Made by a program: the position numbers and the translations under genes. DNA of 64,000 nucleotides from Ophioderma brevispina (Eukaryota > Echinodermata > Ophiuroidea > Amphilepidida > Ophiodermatidae), in NCBI GenBank assembly GCA_023653785.1, contig JAMKCH010001648.1, positions 62,001 through 126,000 on the forward strand, given 5' to 3'. How positions within the stretch are numbered: the stretch's first letter is position 1; the number at the start of each line of letters is the position of its first letter. The notes under the pieces are model-generated. The model was not told the origin of the DNA. It made no database searches and saw only the letters and a list, made by a program, of their open reading frames with translations. Of the stretch, positions 1-9,610 are shown piece by piece.

Positions 1-382
1 CTTGTAACCGGTTGGGGCACCTTTAAAAGTTTGCGTACGCCTACATTTTCCAACCTGAGAGGGATTTTAAGCACAAATTTGAGACGCCAAGCATTTTTCT
101 TAACCAAATACCCTATGTTTTAAACATAAAATGGGTTGTTGTTTTTAATTGGTAAATTTTAAATTTTGGTTTGGTGAAAGTGCATGCCAGTGGCATATGT
201 GGGCTCTAATACACATAAATCGGAACAAGCACATTAAATGAACGCGCACGCACATTTTAGCTTCAACCAGAGACAATAGTTTACAAAAGAAAAAACAAAC
301 AAAACCGTGGACCCTTTTATATGCTACGGCGTATTGCACGATGAATAATTATTTTGATGATGATCAGGCAAGTTGAACTTCC
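1..382. other. Non-coding flank with one MITE end
   Basis: No gene is seen. The stretch at about 175-237 resembles the right-hand end of the TTAA-flanked MITE found complete at 49597-49931: both carry ATAAATCGGAACAAGCAC followed by a TTAA-type end. The matching left end is not present here, so this is a fragment or the element starts outside the window. Confidence 0.4.
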
Positions 383-2767
383 TCAGACAAGTGTAGCTTT
401 GTGTAAATTTCTCATTGCGTAATAGAGTCCTACGTGAAACATAAAATTGTCTGGGTGCATGTATGAGAGATGTCCCTTTAATCGTTGTATGCCCGCATTT
501 TCTTGTTCGTTCACCTGACTGTTCAATTCATTGATGTTGAGGAGACTCCGATAATTAGCCATGTTGTACCCCTCTGAACACGCTGTATGACCTTTCCAGT
601 GGAACCGGTCGACCAGAAACATGGTACTCTTAAAGAAATGGGGTTCGCGATTGAGGACATATTGGTGGAGCTTACACGCATTGTCGTATACAACTACTTG
701 TGGAGCCTTCTCAAAACGTGTCCGGAAAATTTGGAATGGGTGACGAGGAGATTCAAATGACTCCATTAAAGTAAACCCGTAACATATGCCGTGTTCACAA
801 TACACTGTGAAAATACCAGGAGACAAAACCTGGTGACCCCATGATTCCTTCCTGCACTCAGTGTCACACTGTTTCGATTGTTTACCCTTACTGTCGGCTT
901 CGTAGATAGCATCAGCCTGTTTACGGCCCAGTGACGGAAAAAACTCATTAGAATATGCTTGAGTCACAGCTGGATATGACGTTGCGGGTGGAATATCAGT
1001 GGTCAAAGTTGGAGTCTCTACACCCTCCACAATCTGCCTAACGAGAGCCCGTACTTCAAGCGACAGATCTTTTAGGCCTGAAAGGAACCTGGCCAATACA
1101 GGACAAAACTGTTGAAGTGTGGTCAGCTCTGCAGCGTTACCAGCTTGTCGCACATCCAAGCCATCTTGAACAAGTCCTAAAACCTCGAGGACTTCGCTCA
1201 CACCTGCCACCTGCAGTATCCCACACACGGGAGAATTTCTTGATAACTCGGCGTACATCGAAGCAAATGGTTCTTCCATCAGTTTTCCGGGCGAGCAATG
1301 GCTGGAAATTATGTCAGCGGTAGTTGTATGTCCACTTTTCCTGAGATTGCGGACCAGTTGTTTAAGCTCGTTGGCCTTCAGACCTCCTTTCTTTGTACGG
1401 TTCCTGCGCTTGTCCTGGACACCACAAAGTTTCCGTACAAGCCTTCTTATTGACGCGTCGGCAAAAAATACACGGTCTTGATGTTTGCTACCCTTGATGG
1501 CAGAGGTGCTGGCCTGCTTCTCACTTACAATGTAAGGAAGTAAGTCCTTACGCACTCCAACGTCAGTTGCATCGCAAACAACAACTGTGGGATCTGTTCC
1601 ACACTGTGGACAGGAGAATATTGTTCCATAGTCTAAATCTAACAGTCGCGCGAAACAGTTCCACGCCCGACGCAGCAGGTAGAGTGGGATGAGCGGGAGT
1701 TCTCCGGACATGCACTTGTTTGTAGCCATTGAGGTCTTGTGCAATCCAGAAAGAGGCATTCCTGTTTGAACCATGGCATGGAGGAAATGAAAGAGAACGT
1801 CATAATAAACGAAGTTCTTATTGTCAATGTTCAGTAGCAAATCAGTCTGTCCATCATAGAAACGGCGACAAGAACAAGAACCAACGGTCGGTCGATAGTA
1901 TACAGTTCTTGCAACGTCGTCATCACAATTAATGCTAGAGTGCAGCTTGTGTATTATCACACCAGTTGACTGTATCCAACCATTGGCGATAGGACAGCGT
2001 GCGTCCCATTTATTTCCATGTGGACACTTTGCACGTTCTTCAGGGATACTAGGTACCAGATTGCGTGGAAAGTCTAATTTAAGTAATTCGTATTGCTTGT
2101 AGACTGCTTGTAAGTTTGGAGTCAATGGATAAGGAATCTTCTCTTCAGATACACATGTGAAATTCGACGAATTCGAGTGAAATGAAAGTTCAGTCTCTAC
2201 GGCTATGTTGTTTTGGCGTGCCCATGATCTATATGCATGTATGTGATCACAGCGTGTAACAGATGATCTGCAGGTGACACACTTCAAACCACCTCGCAGT
2301 TTAGGCGCAGCCTCAACAATCCCATACGCACCGTCACAAAAAACAGCCACAAGAAGTGGGTCAATAGATAGCTGATCAACGTCAGGCTCACTATCGTCAT
2401 CGTTGTCACGTTCACCATCGCCATCCGATATGTCAAAATCTGGCAATGGCAGGAACTCAACTGCACGTCGATGCATGCAGTATTCATCCTCTTCTTTCCT
2501 CACAAACTCTAACAAAGAAGAAGATTCCACATGAGAATCTAACGCCATGATTCTCTCAGAACTTCCAACAGCGTGTGGACAGGAACAGACTAAAAGCTGC
2601 CTTGTCTCAAGACCATCAGTGAAATGGTATGTACTGACGACACAGTACTTCTTCGTCAAAGCTCCACTTTTGTCGCCATCTGCCACTGCATATTGTCCAC
2701 GTTTCGACAATGGAAAATACCTGCACGAGGCTATCAGATTTGCCACGTAGAGCTTGTTCGAATCAAT
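383..2767 (-). CDS. KDZ/Zisupton-type transposase-derived protein, large 3' exon
   Basis: One open frame runs to a TGA at 383. The frame stays open up to an ATG at 2893, but the revcomp at 2768-2800 is a strong splice acceptor (pyrimidine tract then CAG), so the exon probably begins at 2767 with IDSNKLYV and the real start lies in an exon not identified. About 794 residues are encoded here. Numbered from the ATG at 2893, visible features are: Cys/His clusters at 103-105 (CSC), 205-216 (CVTC...RCDH), 290-300 (CPHG...RCP) and 340-342; an acidic stretch 155-170; a CPQCG knuckle at 428-432 followed by DATDVG near 441; the motif VVVYDNACK around D737; RFHWKGHTAC at 763-772; and NEQENAGIQ at 795-803. 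The D...H...E order fits the RNase H-like fold of KDZ (Kyakuja-Dileera-Zisupton) transposases and the related C-terminal part of HMGXB3-like proteins. The frame has no internal stop, unlike the decayed transposons nearby, so it is either a recent element or a domesticated gene. No terminal inverted repeats were recognised. Family assignment is from motif memory. Confidence 0.7.
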   Translation of the reverse strand: MDSNKLYVANLIASCRYFPLSKRGQYAVADGDKSGALTKKYCVVSTYHFTDGLETRQLLVCSCPHAVGSSERIMALDSHVESSSLLEFVRKEEDEYCMHRRAVEFLPLPDFDISDGDGERDNDDDSEPDVDQLSIDPLLVAVFCDGAYGIVEAAPKLRGGLKCVTCRSSVTRCDHIHAYRSWARQNNIAVETELSFHSNSSNFTCVSEEKIPYPLTPNLQAVYKQYELLKLDFPRNLVPSIPEERAKCPHGNKWDARCPIANGWIQSTGVIIHKLHSSINCDDDVARTVYYRPTVGSCSCRRFYDGQTDLLLNIDNKNFVYYDVLFHFLHAMVQTGMPLSGLHKTSMATNKCMSGELPLIPLYLLRRAWNCFARLLDLDYGTIFSCPQCGTDPTVVVCDATDVGVRKDLLPYIVSEKQASTSAIKGSKHQDRVFFADASIRRLVRKLCGVQDKRRNRTKKGGLKANELKQLVRNLRKSGHTTTADIISSHCSPGKLMEEPFASMYAELSRNSPVCGILQVAGVSEVLEVLGLVQDGLDVRQAGNAAELTTLQQFCPVLARFLSGLKDLSLEVRALVRQIVEGVETPTLTTDIPPATSYPAVTQAYSNEFFPSLGRKQADAIYEADSKGKQSKQCDTECRKESWGHQVLSPGIFTVYCEHGICYGFTLMESFESPRHPFQIFRTRFEKAPQVVVYDNACKLHQYVLNREPHFFKSTMFLVDRFHWKGHTACSEGYNMANYRSLLNINELNSQVNEQENAGIQRLKGHLSYMHPDNFMFHVGLYYAMRNLHKATLV

Positions 2768-2893
2768 CTGAAAGTAAAGAACAAAAATACAAGAAATCAT
2801 AAGAACAGCGGCAACAACAATGGTGGTTATGTGTAAGTCTATATACATTAGGCCGGAACATTTTCTATAGTGAGTGTCCATTCCTTTGCACAT
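2768..2893 (-). other. Open frame upstream of splice acceptor, probably intron
   Basis: This part of the open frame encodes a hydrophobic run that could be mistaken for a membrane segment. Its 5' end (2852-2893) is a degenerate copy of the neighbouring minisatellite unit (ATTTTCTATAGTGAGTGTCC), which argues against coding. The acceptor at 2768-2770 supports intronic status. Confidence 0.55.
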
Positions 2894-3600
2894 TTACAAC
2901 GGGGATCCCGATTCTAATTACGAAATCGCTATGAACAAATATGGTCTACTGGACAATTATCAACACAACTGTGCACAAATTTTAAATTTTGACACTTTGG
3001 AAAATACATATGCAACAGGAATGCAACCCTTTCCTATACCAATGTGTAAAAAAAAATAGCGATTGTCCACCGCTTAGTACTTTAAACATAAAACAAAAAA
3101 TAGAACTAACATCGACAACGGACATTTTCTATAGCGACTGTCCACCGCTTTGTAACTGAAACGTAGAACACAAATTGAACTATAACATCGACAACGGACA
3201 TTTTCTATAGCGAGTGTCCACCGCTTTGAAACTTAAAACCAAAATTAGCATTAAGATCGGGAACGGATATTTTCTATAGCGAGGGTCCACCGCTTTGTAA
3301 CTTAAACATAAAACAAAAAAATTAGAACTAACATCGACATCGGACATTTTCTATAGCGAGTGTCCACCGCTTTGAAACTTAAAACCAAAATTAGCATTAA
3401 GATCGGGAACGGACATTTTTATAGCGAGGGTCCACCGCTTTGACATTAGCATTAAGATCGGGAACGGACATTTTCTATAGCGAGTGTCCACCGCTTTGTA
3501 ACTTAAACATAAAACAAAAATTAGAACTAACATCGACAACGGACATATTCTGTAGCGACTGTCCACCGCTTAGTATACTTTAAACATAAAACATAGGCCC
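2850..3600. repeat. Minisatellite, 56-77 bp units
   Basis: The phrase GTCCACCGCTT recurs at about 3066, 3141, 3217, 3285, 3363, 3430, 3487 and 3562, giving spacings of 75, 76, 68-69, 77, 68, 56 and 75 bases. Each unit also carries CGGACATTTTCTATAGCGAG and an AT-rich tail. A degraded unit lies at 2852-2893. Between 2900 and 3060 the sequence is unique. No reading frame is conserved across units. Confidence 0.9.
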
Positions 3601-4089
3601 TATTGCATAGAACCCACACACCCATCCCCCACACACAATTAGGTAGGCCTACATCAAATGATTTAATGCTGATATGCAGATAGGTGCTTGTTTTACTGAA
3701 TAATACATTTAACATGCTCCTCCATCAGAAAGAAGTTAAATCACAATACCCCCTATTTGTCAGGTAGAATCACATAGGTCGAATCCAAATGTTTGTACTC
3801 ACCGGACCCTAGTAACCAAACATTTAGTGATGTATATTACGTTATCCATACCAACATCTTGAAAACGAATGATATTGGAATAGATTTACATCGTATTCCT
3901 TGCAAGTGATAATTTAATTTTAAAAGAGGTTTAAAATATGCCTATCAAAGGCAAATAAATTTAAGCCATCAGAAAACCAAGTTACTATCAGAATTGAAAA
4001 AGAAGAACTTGTCTTGTTTTGACAATTTTCGTAAGCTCGATAAAAAACAAAAAAATAGACTTAAAGAAAGACTGCCGTTAGAGAACATA
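3601..4089. other. No gene seen
   Basis: AT-rich sequence with no convincing exon. A short ACACACCCATCCCCCACAC stretch lies near 3612 and a TAGGCCTAC word near 3644. Confidence 0.5.
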
Positions 4090-4545
4090 TTTGTCTCATA
4101 TCAGCAATCAACAATCATTTCACTAACATCGGTATAACTAATGTTAATTATGGCACATGTACAAAAATAAATGGCATAAACAATAATTCGGATAGGAAGT
4201 AAGAAATTACTGTTGACTAAGTTATTGATGAACTAAATGATATTCCACATAAAAAGTCAAGCGGTATTGATAATATAAGCACCAGGTTATTGAAGTTTGC
4301 CATGAACGAAATTGCTCCTGTGTTGTGCACTATTTTTAACTTAGTTCATAACGATCTTGGGACAGCCAAAGTTGTCCCAATATTTAAGATTGGTGATAAA
4401 GACGAGTTTTCAAATTATAGACCTATCTCCATTCTTCCTGTTTGTTCTAAGATTTTGGAAAAACTTGTGCATAAGCAACTTTACAAATATGTCACTGATA
4501 ATAATCTCTTGTATACAGGCTAATCTTAACAAGAGCAATTGTTAG
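4090..4545 (+). pseudogene. LINE reverse transcriptase fragment (N-terminal RT)
   Basis: Translation in pieces gives a TNIG motif near 4125, then KKSSGIDNISTRLLKFA (about 4250-4300) and SNYRPISILPVCSKILEKLV (about 4410-4470). These are the hallmark blocks of the fingers of CR1/jockey-type LINE RTs. Several residues that normally precede the PIFK motif are missing and stop codons occur before 4230 and at 4521, so it is dead. It probably belongs with the RT scrap at 4770-5134. Confidence 0.8.
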
Positions 4546-4582
4546 AAAAAATACTAATTAATAAAAGAGAGCTGCACTTGCC

Positions 4583-4730
4583 TTTTTGACAGGAGTTGAC
4601 ACGTGGAGGTTCTTGAAGTCATCTGTGACGCCCGTCACCACGCGTGAACATGCCCCTTGCTTTGTCTTTGCACTATGACCCACAGATTTAATGTTATGTC
4701 GGGTGTGCACTTTCTTTAAGGACAACATGC
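4583..4730 (-). other. Possible orphan exon between RT scraps
   Basis: On the minus strand a good acceptor (TTTTATTGCAG, ending about 4731) is followed by an open stretch encoding GMLSLKKVHTRHNIKSVGHS and ending at AAG|GCAAGT, which is a GC-type donor consensus. The peptide is not recognised. It sits between two plus-strand RT pieces and may be a chance frame or a captured exon. Confidence 0.25.
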
Positions 4731-4769
4731 CTGCAATAAAATACAAATATTTGTTTATACATAATATTA

Positions 4770-5134
4770 TCAAGGCTTCTTGATATTCATGGAAGTCGTG
4801 GTATACAGCTCGATGACTTTCCAACTGAAGTTAAATTTATTTATTTATTTTATGCAGATGATATTGTTCCTGTGGCAGATTTAGTCGTTGTTTTAAAAAA
4901 CACATAGAAATTCTTGAAATGTTCTGTGATAACTGGTGGATGATATTAACATTGGTAAGACTAAGATCATCATTAACAAGTTGGGCAAGTTTGAAAAGTG
5001 GGACATTTCATTTCAAAACTGGTTTCCTGACATCGGTTCATGTAGTATTAAGATCTTATAGTCAGTTCAAAACTCTATTTGCACCTGAAAATACCTTTTG
5101 TGTAATCAAGATTTTGGTAAAAGAAGGGCTATGA
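4770..5134 (+). pseudogene. LINE reverse transcriptase fragment (palm, YADD)
   Basis: In-frame pieces read DFPTEVKFIYLFYADDIVPV (catalytic YADD near 4849-4860) and then HIEILEMFCDNWWM (about 4900-4945); a +1 change of frame then gives INIGKTKIII-like residues. This is the RT palm C and following motif D region of a LINE, broken by frameshifts. About 250 bases separate it from the N-terminal RT piece, where the middle of the palm is missing. Confidence 0.75.
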
Positions 5135-5226
5135 TAAAACTAACGGTTGGTCCAGTCCGCCGCCCCCGCGGTCCCAATTGGAATTAAGTGAAAACAAAAA
5201 TGAATTAAAAACAACGATGCAGGCCA

Positions 5227-5600
5227 TGTTAAAGGCACTATCAGTGATTTGATAAATCTGAAAATCTAAAAATCACCAAAAATCAGATTTTTGCATGTCT
5301 GTAATAAGTACAGGTATCATAACATACCCTGTAAATGATAAGACCAGAAGCAGCCTATAATAAGGACAAAATCGGATATTTTAGTCATTACTGTCCGTAC
5401 GGACAATTACTACAACACGTAATTGAATGGAGATTCATATCTTTGAACACTGTCATTTTCTTCCTTTTCTGGCAAATCTTCAGTTGGAAAAAATAATTTA
5501 TGAAAATTCTACAGACTTATCATTCACTTTTAAGCTATTCTTGCAAACTTCAAATAGTTTTTCTCTTTTGGGTGAATCACTGATAGTGTCTCTAATGTAT
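5227..5600. mobile_element. MITE with TTAA-type ends, copy 1
   Basis: Left end TTAAAGGCACTATCAGTG (from about 5228) and right end CACTGATAGTGTCTCTAA are inverted repeats. The same family is found complete in inverse orientation at 8743-9092, and the right part recurs at 6607-6790. No coding capacity. The small open frame inside is non-coding repeat sequence. Confidence 0.8.
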
Positions 5601-6297
5601 TTCCTTATTTTTTTAAATTAAAAACAAAAGTTTGAAGTAAAACCAAGAATATCTTGTTTAAAGAAACACTTGTTTAAATAATGCGCGACTTTCTTTCTTT
5701 TTCAGATTAAAATCATAAAAAAATCAAAAAATACATCGCGGTCCCCGGACCGCGAGTGTCGTCTGCCGTCGCGGTTTGTGAATGGGGGCCAAAGGTCACA
5801 TGAGGTCACGAAGGTCACATGAGGTCACCAACATGTCACCCCACCCTTCCCCCTCCTTTCCACCAAGTTACATCATCATAGCCCTTACGGAACTCATACG
5901 GCAAGCAATATATTAAGGGTTAACATAATTTGACCACAGACACACAGACATATGACCAGAGTAATCCCTATGTGCCTTCTGAAATTCTTGCAGACGACAC
6001 AAAAAAAGGACTAAAGTAAAAATAACGCCGTTTAAAGCCACTATCAGTCATTTTTTCCAAATTCAAAATGCCCATTTTGTCTCTAAATTGCTAGTGTTAG
6101 GTCATATCAACACCTTATGTTACTTTTCTTTGTGAAAACAGACACTTAGGCATTTTAAAGCGGTCTTGAAGATGCCATTCACGACTGTTTCTGATCCCGA
6201 CTTTTATTAGTAAACAAAGCATAAACATCAGAATATCTCGACAAATACGGCGTGCTAAGCTTAGGCAATTACAAGGAGGGGTCTTTTACCTCCCATT
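5412..6297. repeat. Direct duplication, copy 1
   Basis: From CGTAATTGAATGGAG to GAGGGGTCTTTTACCTC this block is nearly the same as 6607-7612. It spans the right part of the MITE, a GC-rich hairpin (CGCGGTCCCCGGACCGCG at about 5737), an array of AGGTCA half-sites and a segment starting TTTAAAGCCACTATCAG. Copy 1 holds about 47 bases (near 5877-5925) absent from copy 2, and lacks the 147-bp MITE seen in copy 2. Confidence 0.85.
5793..5827 (+). promoter_or_regulatory. Four AGGTCA half-sites, DR4-DR3-DR4
   Basis: Perfect AGGTCA hexamers lie at 5793-5798, 5803-5808, 5812-5817 and 5822-5827, giving direct repeats spaced 4, 3 and 4. Such spacing is the classic layout of nuclear-receptor response elements. 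Whether any receptor binds is inference; the array is part of a repeat. Confidence 0.4.
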
Positions 6298-6608
6298 GCG
6301 CCGATGTACATCATCGCGGGCCGTGAAACATGCCGAATTCAATGGAAGAGAATCATTATTGGGACAAAACACGCCACAACAATGATGAATAGATAAACGG
6401 TTGGAAATATCGAGAGTTAATGCTAATCCTCGATGAATTAAACTCTGTCCCGTCGAAGATGACGCTGACATAAAAAGTGCCGAATTCAATACAAGCGGAC
6501 CCACTGCTGAGCGAACCCACGCCACTTGACCATCTCTCAACCGTGTCCGAACAATGCAAGATCAGCAATGAATAGGTACTTGATGAGAAAAAAAAAAAAA
6601 AAAAAAAC
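6298..6608 (+). repeat. Inserted segment ending in poly(A), repeat family Q copy 1
   Basis: The part at 6340-6585 recurs at about 9611-9825 and 12325-12525. Here the segment ends in about 20 A residues immediately before duplicated copy 2 starts. The A tail suggests RNA-mediated insertion. The long minus-strand frames across it are not conserved between the three copies. Confidence 0.65.
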
Positions 6609-6982
6609 GTAATTGAATGGAGATTCATATCTTTGAACACTGTCATTTTCTTCCTTTTCTGGCAAATCTTCAGTTGGAAAAAATAATTTATGAAAATTCT
6701 ACCGACTTATCATTCACTTTTAAGCTATTCTTGCAAACTTCAAATAGTTTTTCTCTTTTGGGTGAATCACTGATAGTGTCTCTAATGTATTTCCTTTTTT
6801 TTAAAATTAAAAACAAAAGTTTGAAGTAAAACCAAGATTATCTTGTTTAAAGAAACACTTGTTTAAATAATGCGCGACTTTCTTTCTTTTACAGATTAAA
6901 ATCATAAAAAAATCAAAAAAATACATCGCGGTCCCCGGACCGCGAGTGTCGTCTGCCGTCGCGGTTTGTGAATGGGGGCCAA

Positions 6983-7017
6983 AGGTCACATGAGGTCACG
7001 AAGGTCACATGAGGTCA
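6983..7017 (+). promoter_or_regulatory. Four AGGTCA half-sites, second copy
   Basis: Same DR4-DR3-DR4 arrangement as 5793-5827, unchanged in all four hexamers and all three spacers although the surrounding duplicated sequence carries substitutions and indels. Confidence 0.4.
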
Positions 7018-7082
7018 CCAACATGTCACCCCACCCTGCCCCTCCTTTCCACCAAGTTACATCATCATTTGACCACATACAC

Positions 7083-7229
7083 CAGGGGCGGATCCAGGAT
7101 TTGAAAAACGTCAAAATTACCGGGGGCTGAAAGGCTGTAAATGGTCCAAAATAGCTCAAAATGGGCTGATTTTGCAAGAATTTGCAGAATTACCGGGAGG
7201 CGCGCGCCCCCTCCCTGGATCCGCGCCTG
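7083..7229. mobile_element. 147-bp MITE with CAGGSGCGGATCCAGG ends
   Basis: The left end CAGGGGCGGATCCAGG and right end CCTGGATCCGCGCCTG are inverted repeats with one mismatch. The other copy of the duplication (near 5930-5945) gives the empty site, TTTGACCACAGACACACAG. The target lies in a CA-rich stretch, so the duplication length is ambiguous. No coding capacity. Confidence 0.85.
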
Positions 7230-7612
7230 GACACACAGACACACAGATACAAAGACATACGACCAGAGTAATCCCTATGTGCCTTCTGAAATTCTTGCAG
7301 ACGACACAAAAAAAGGACTGAAGTAAAAATAACGCCGTTTAAAGCCACTATCAGTCATTTTTTCCAAATTCAAAATGCCCATTTTGTCTCTAAATTGCTA
7401 GTGTTAGGTCATATCAACACCTTATGTTACTTTTCTTTGTGAAAACAGACACTTAGGCATTTTAAAGCGGTCTTGAAGATGCCATTCACGACTGTTTCTG
7501 GGCCTTAAAGTCGGATCCCGACTTTTATTAGTAAACAAAGCATAAACATCATAATATCTCGACAAATACGGCGTGCTAAGCTTAGGCAATTACAAGGAGG
7601 GGTCTTTACCTC

Positions 7613-8742
7613 AACATTTTCCAATAGAATAGTGCCAAAAAGTGAACTTTGATGAAAAATAGGGGGCGCGACTACAAAAATATACAAAATAGTGTACATA
7701 TAATTATTCAGAATATAGGTTTTAGTGCCAAAGTGTGAAAAAATCATATTAGAGCAAAAAATATTTTGTTAATATTTAAGATGTCCTTTCTAGGGTAAAA
7801 TTGTTCATACACCACCATTTTGCTACAAAGTTTTAAGTTGTGGCCGATTTCGTCCGAAAATCACACTTTTAGGGTGACAAAAATTTTCACTTACCAACTT
7901 TGAATATTTACATTCTACAATATACATCGCCCTTTAAATGTTAATCAGTTAACTTATGGATTCAAGTATTTATAGTATAAATTATTTCATAATTTGCACA
8001 CCATGAACCATTCAAATTTGACATGTCCCGTGACAAATTTCGAAATTTAGCACTTTCGAACAAAAATTTTGCCTTGCACAATCACGCCTCTGGAAAGGGT
8101 CTACATGATGATTTAACTGCCGTAATCAGAATTCAATGATTTCCAAATTGACATCTACTTGGGTTCATTGCACGTATAGGAATAATTGTTGACAAGTTCA
8201 TCATTAGGCCCAAAACATATTTCCCACAAGATATAGTATTCCTAGTATTACATTTTGGTTAAACTGCAAAATATTTGCAATAACTTTTTTTTTTTCAACC
8301 AAAATACAAGGGATTCGAGAATTGCGCATCCTAAAATCGATATTTTGACGTCGGATTTGGATTTCATTGTATCGCACCTTCACCATTTTACACTTTGGCA
8401 GTAAAACCTAGGTCAAATCACGTCATATATTCCGTGGCTATAATACATGGGCCTATATCTAGACATTATTTGATTAAATTCATTTTTTTTGTGATAGGTA
8501 TTAACCAATATCTATGTACATCCCATGTGAAGTCTTCATTTCCTAAAAGTCGATACCTCTATTCAATCACGGGCTAATATTTTAATTGCATTTATCGCTT
8601 ATAAAAGTTAGATGCTATGCATTTGGCTACACTGAAACCGGTCACGGTTATGTTGGGGCGGTAAATGGCTTGAAAAAAACTAGGCTAGATGAGAACTTAT
8701 GCTAGATCTGTGCTGTACAACTGAAATGTTTAATATTTTTAC
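7613..8742. other. No gene seen
   Basis: AT-rich sequence. Short frames on both strands lack splice context or recognisable domains. Confidence 0.5.
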
Positions 8743-9092
8743 TTAAGACACTATCAGTGATTTGACAATTATTTTGAAATTTGCCGGAATATCTTCAGAG
8801 TGAAGAAGTCTGTAGAATTCTCCATAAGTTACCCTTTCCAACTGAAGAATTGACCAGAGAAGGAAGAAATCGGCAGTGTTCCATATACGATTCCCCATTC
8901 ACTTACGTGTTTTAGTAGTGTCCGAACGGACCAGTAATACTAAAAGTCCCTGATTCTGTCCTTATTAGGTTTGCTCGGTCTTCTCCTTTGCAGGGTAAAT
9001 GTTAGGATACCCTGACTTGTTACGACATCAAATCTGATTTTTGATGATTTTTTCGATTTTCTGATTTAGCAAATCACTGATAGTGTCTTTAA
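8743..9092. mobile_element. MITE with TTAA target duplication, complete copy
   Basis: TTAA at 8743-8746 and at 9089-9092 flank a pair of perfect 18-bp inverted repeats, GACACTATCAGTGATTTG and CAAATCACTGATAGTGTC. The body is a diverged reverse complement of 5231-5596. TTAA targets are typical of piggyBac-like transposases, but no transposase is present here. Confidence 0.85.
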
Positions 9093-9610
9093 CTGCGAAC
9101 ACACAGTTACACAAGAATAGAAAGTCGGTCCTGGTGCAAAGTATTTGTGGAGTTTTGAATTCGAGTATGATACAAAATTCGAATACGGTCATAACAGAAA
9201 ATGAACTACACGCAAAATGGTCAATGGAATGTGGGATGGGACCAACCAATGAAATCAACTAACAATGATAAATTCCTTACCTGTACAGCTGGGGCCGAGA
9301 ATCAAATTTCGGATTTTAAAGAGGTAATCGCATGTTTACCACTGGAATGTCGAGTGTAAAACGGTGTTTCATATGCGGTAATATAAACTTATCACAATGT
9401 CGATTGCAAAATGCATAAATGCGATATGTTTCATACGATCGAGCGTCTTAAATACATAGCCAAGAGCCTTACACGTCACTGATGCCATTTCGTAGTCCTT
9501 GTTGTAGGCCAAATCAAAATGCAGTAGTGAAGGATCACGAAATATTCGATACGAAATAAACAACCAATCAGCTCACGGAGGACTATTCATGATTTCCCCA
9601 AAATTACACA
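9093..9610. other. No gene seen
   Basis: AT-rich sequence without recognisable exon or repeat. Confidence 0.45.

Larger units (their letters stand above)
6607..7612. repeat. Direct duplication, copy 2
   Basis: Near-identical to 5412-6297, including the GC hairpin, the AGGTCA array (6983-7017) and the 3' block. It begins mid-MITE, directly after the A tail. It has gained a 147-bp MITE at 7083-7229 and lost about 47 bases relative to copy 1. Confidence 0.85.

Noticed and set aside
2850..3600. Regular repeat spacing as a CRISPR array
   Set aside because: Units are tandem and spacers are also repeated; the context is eukaryotic, with no cas genes.
6356..6646. 96-codon minus-strand frame with a Ser-rich segment
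   Set aside because: The related copies at 9.6 and 12.3 kb do not keep the frame, and its N-terminal codons are the poly(A) run read backwards.
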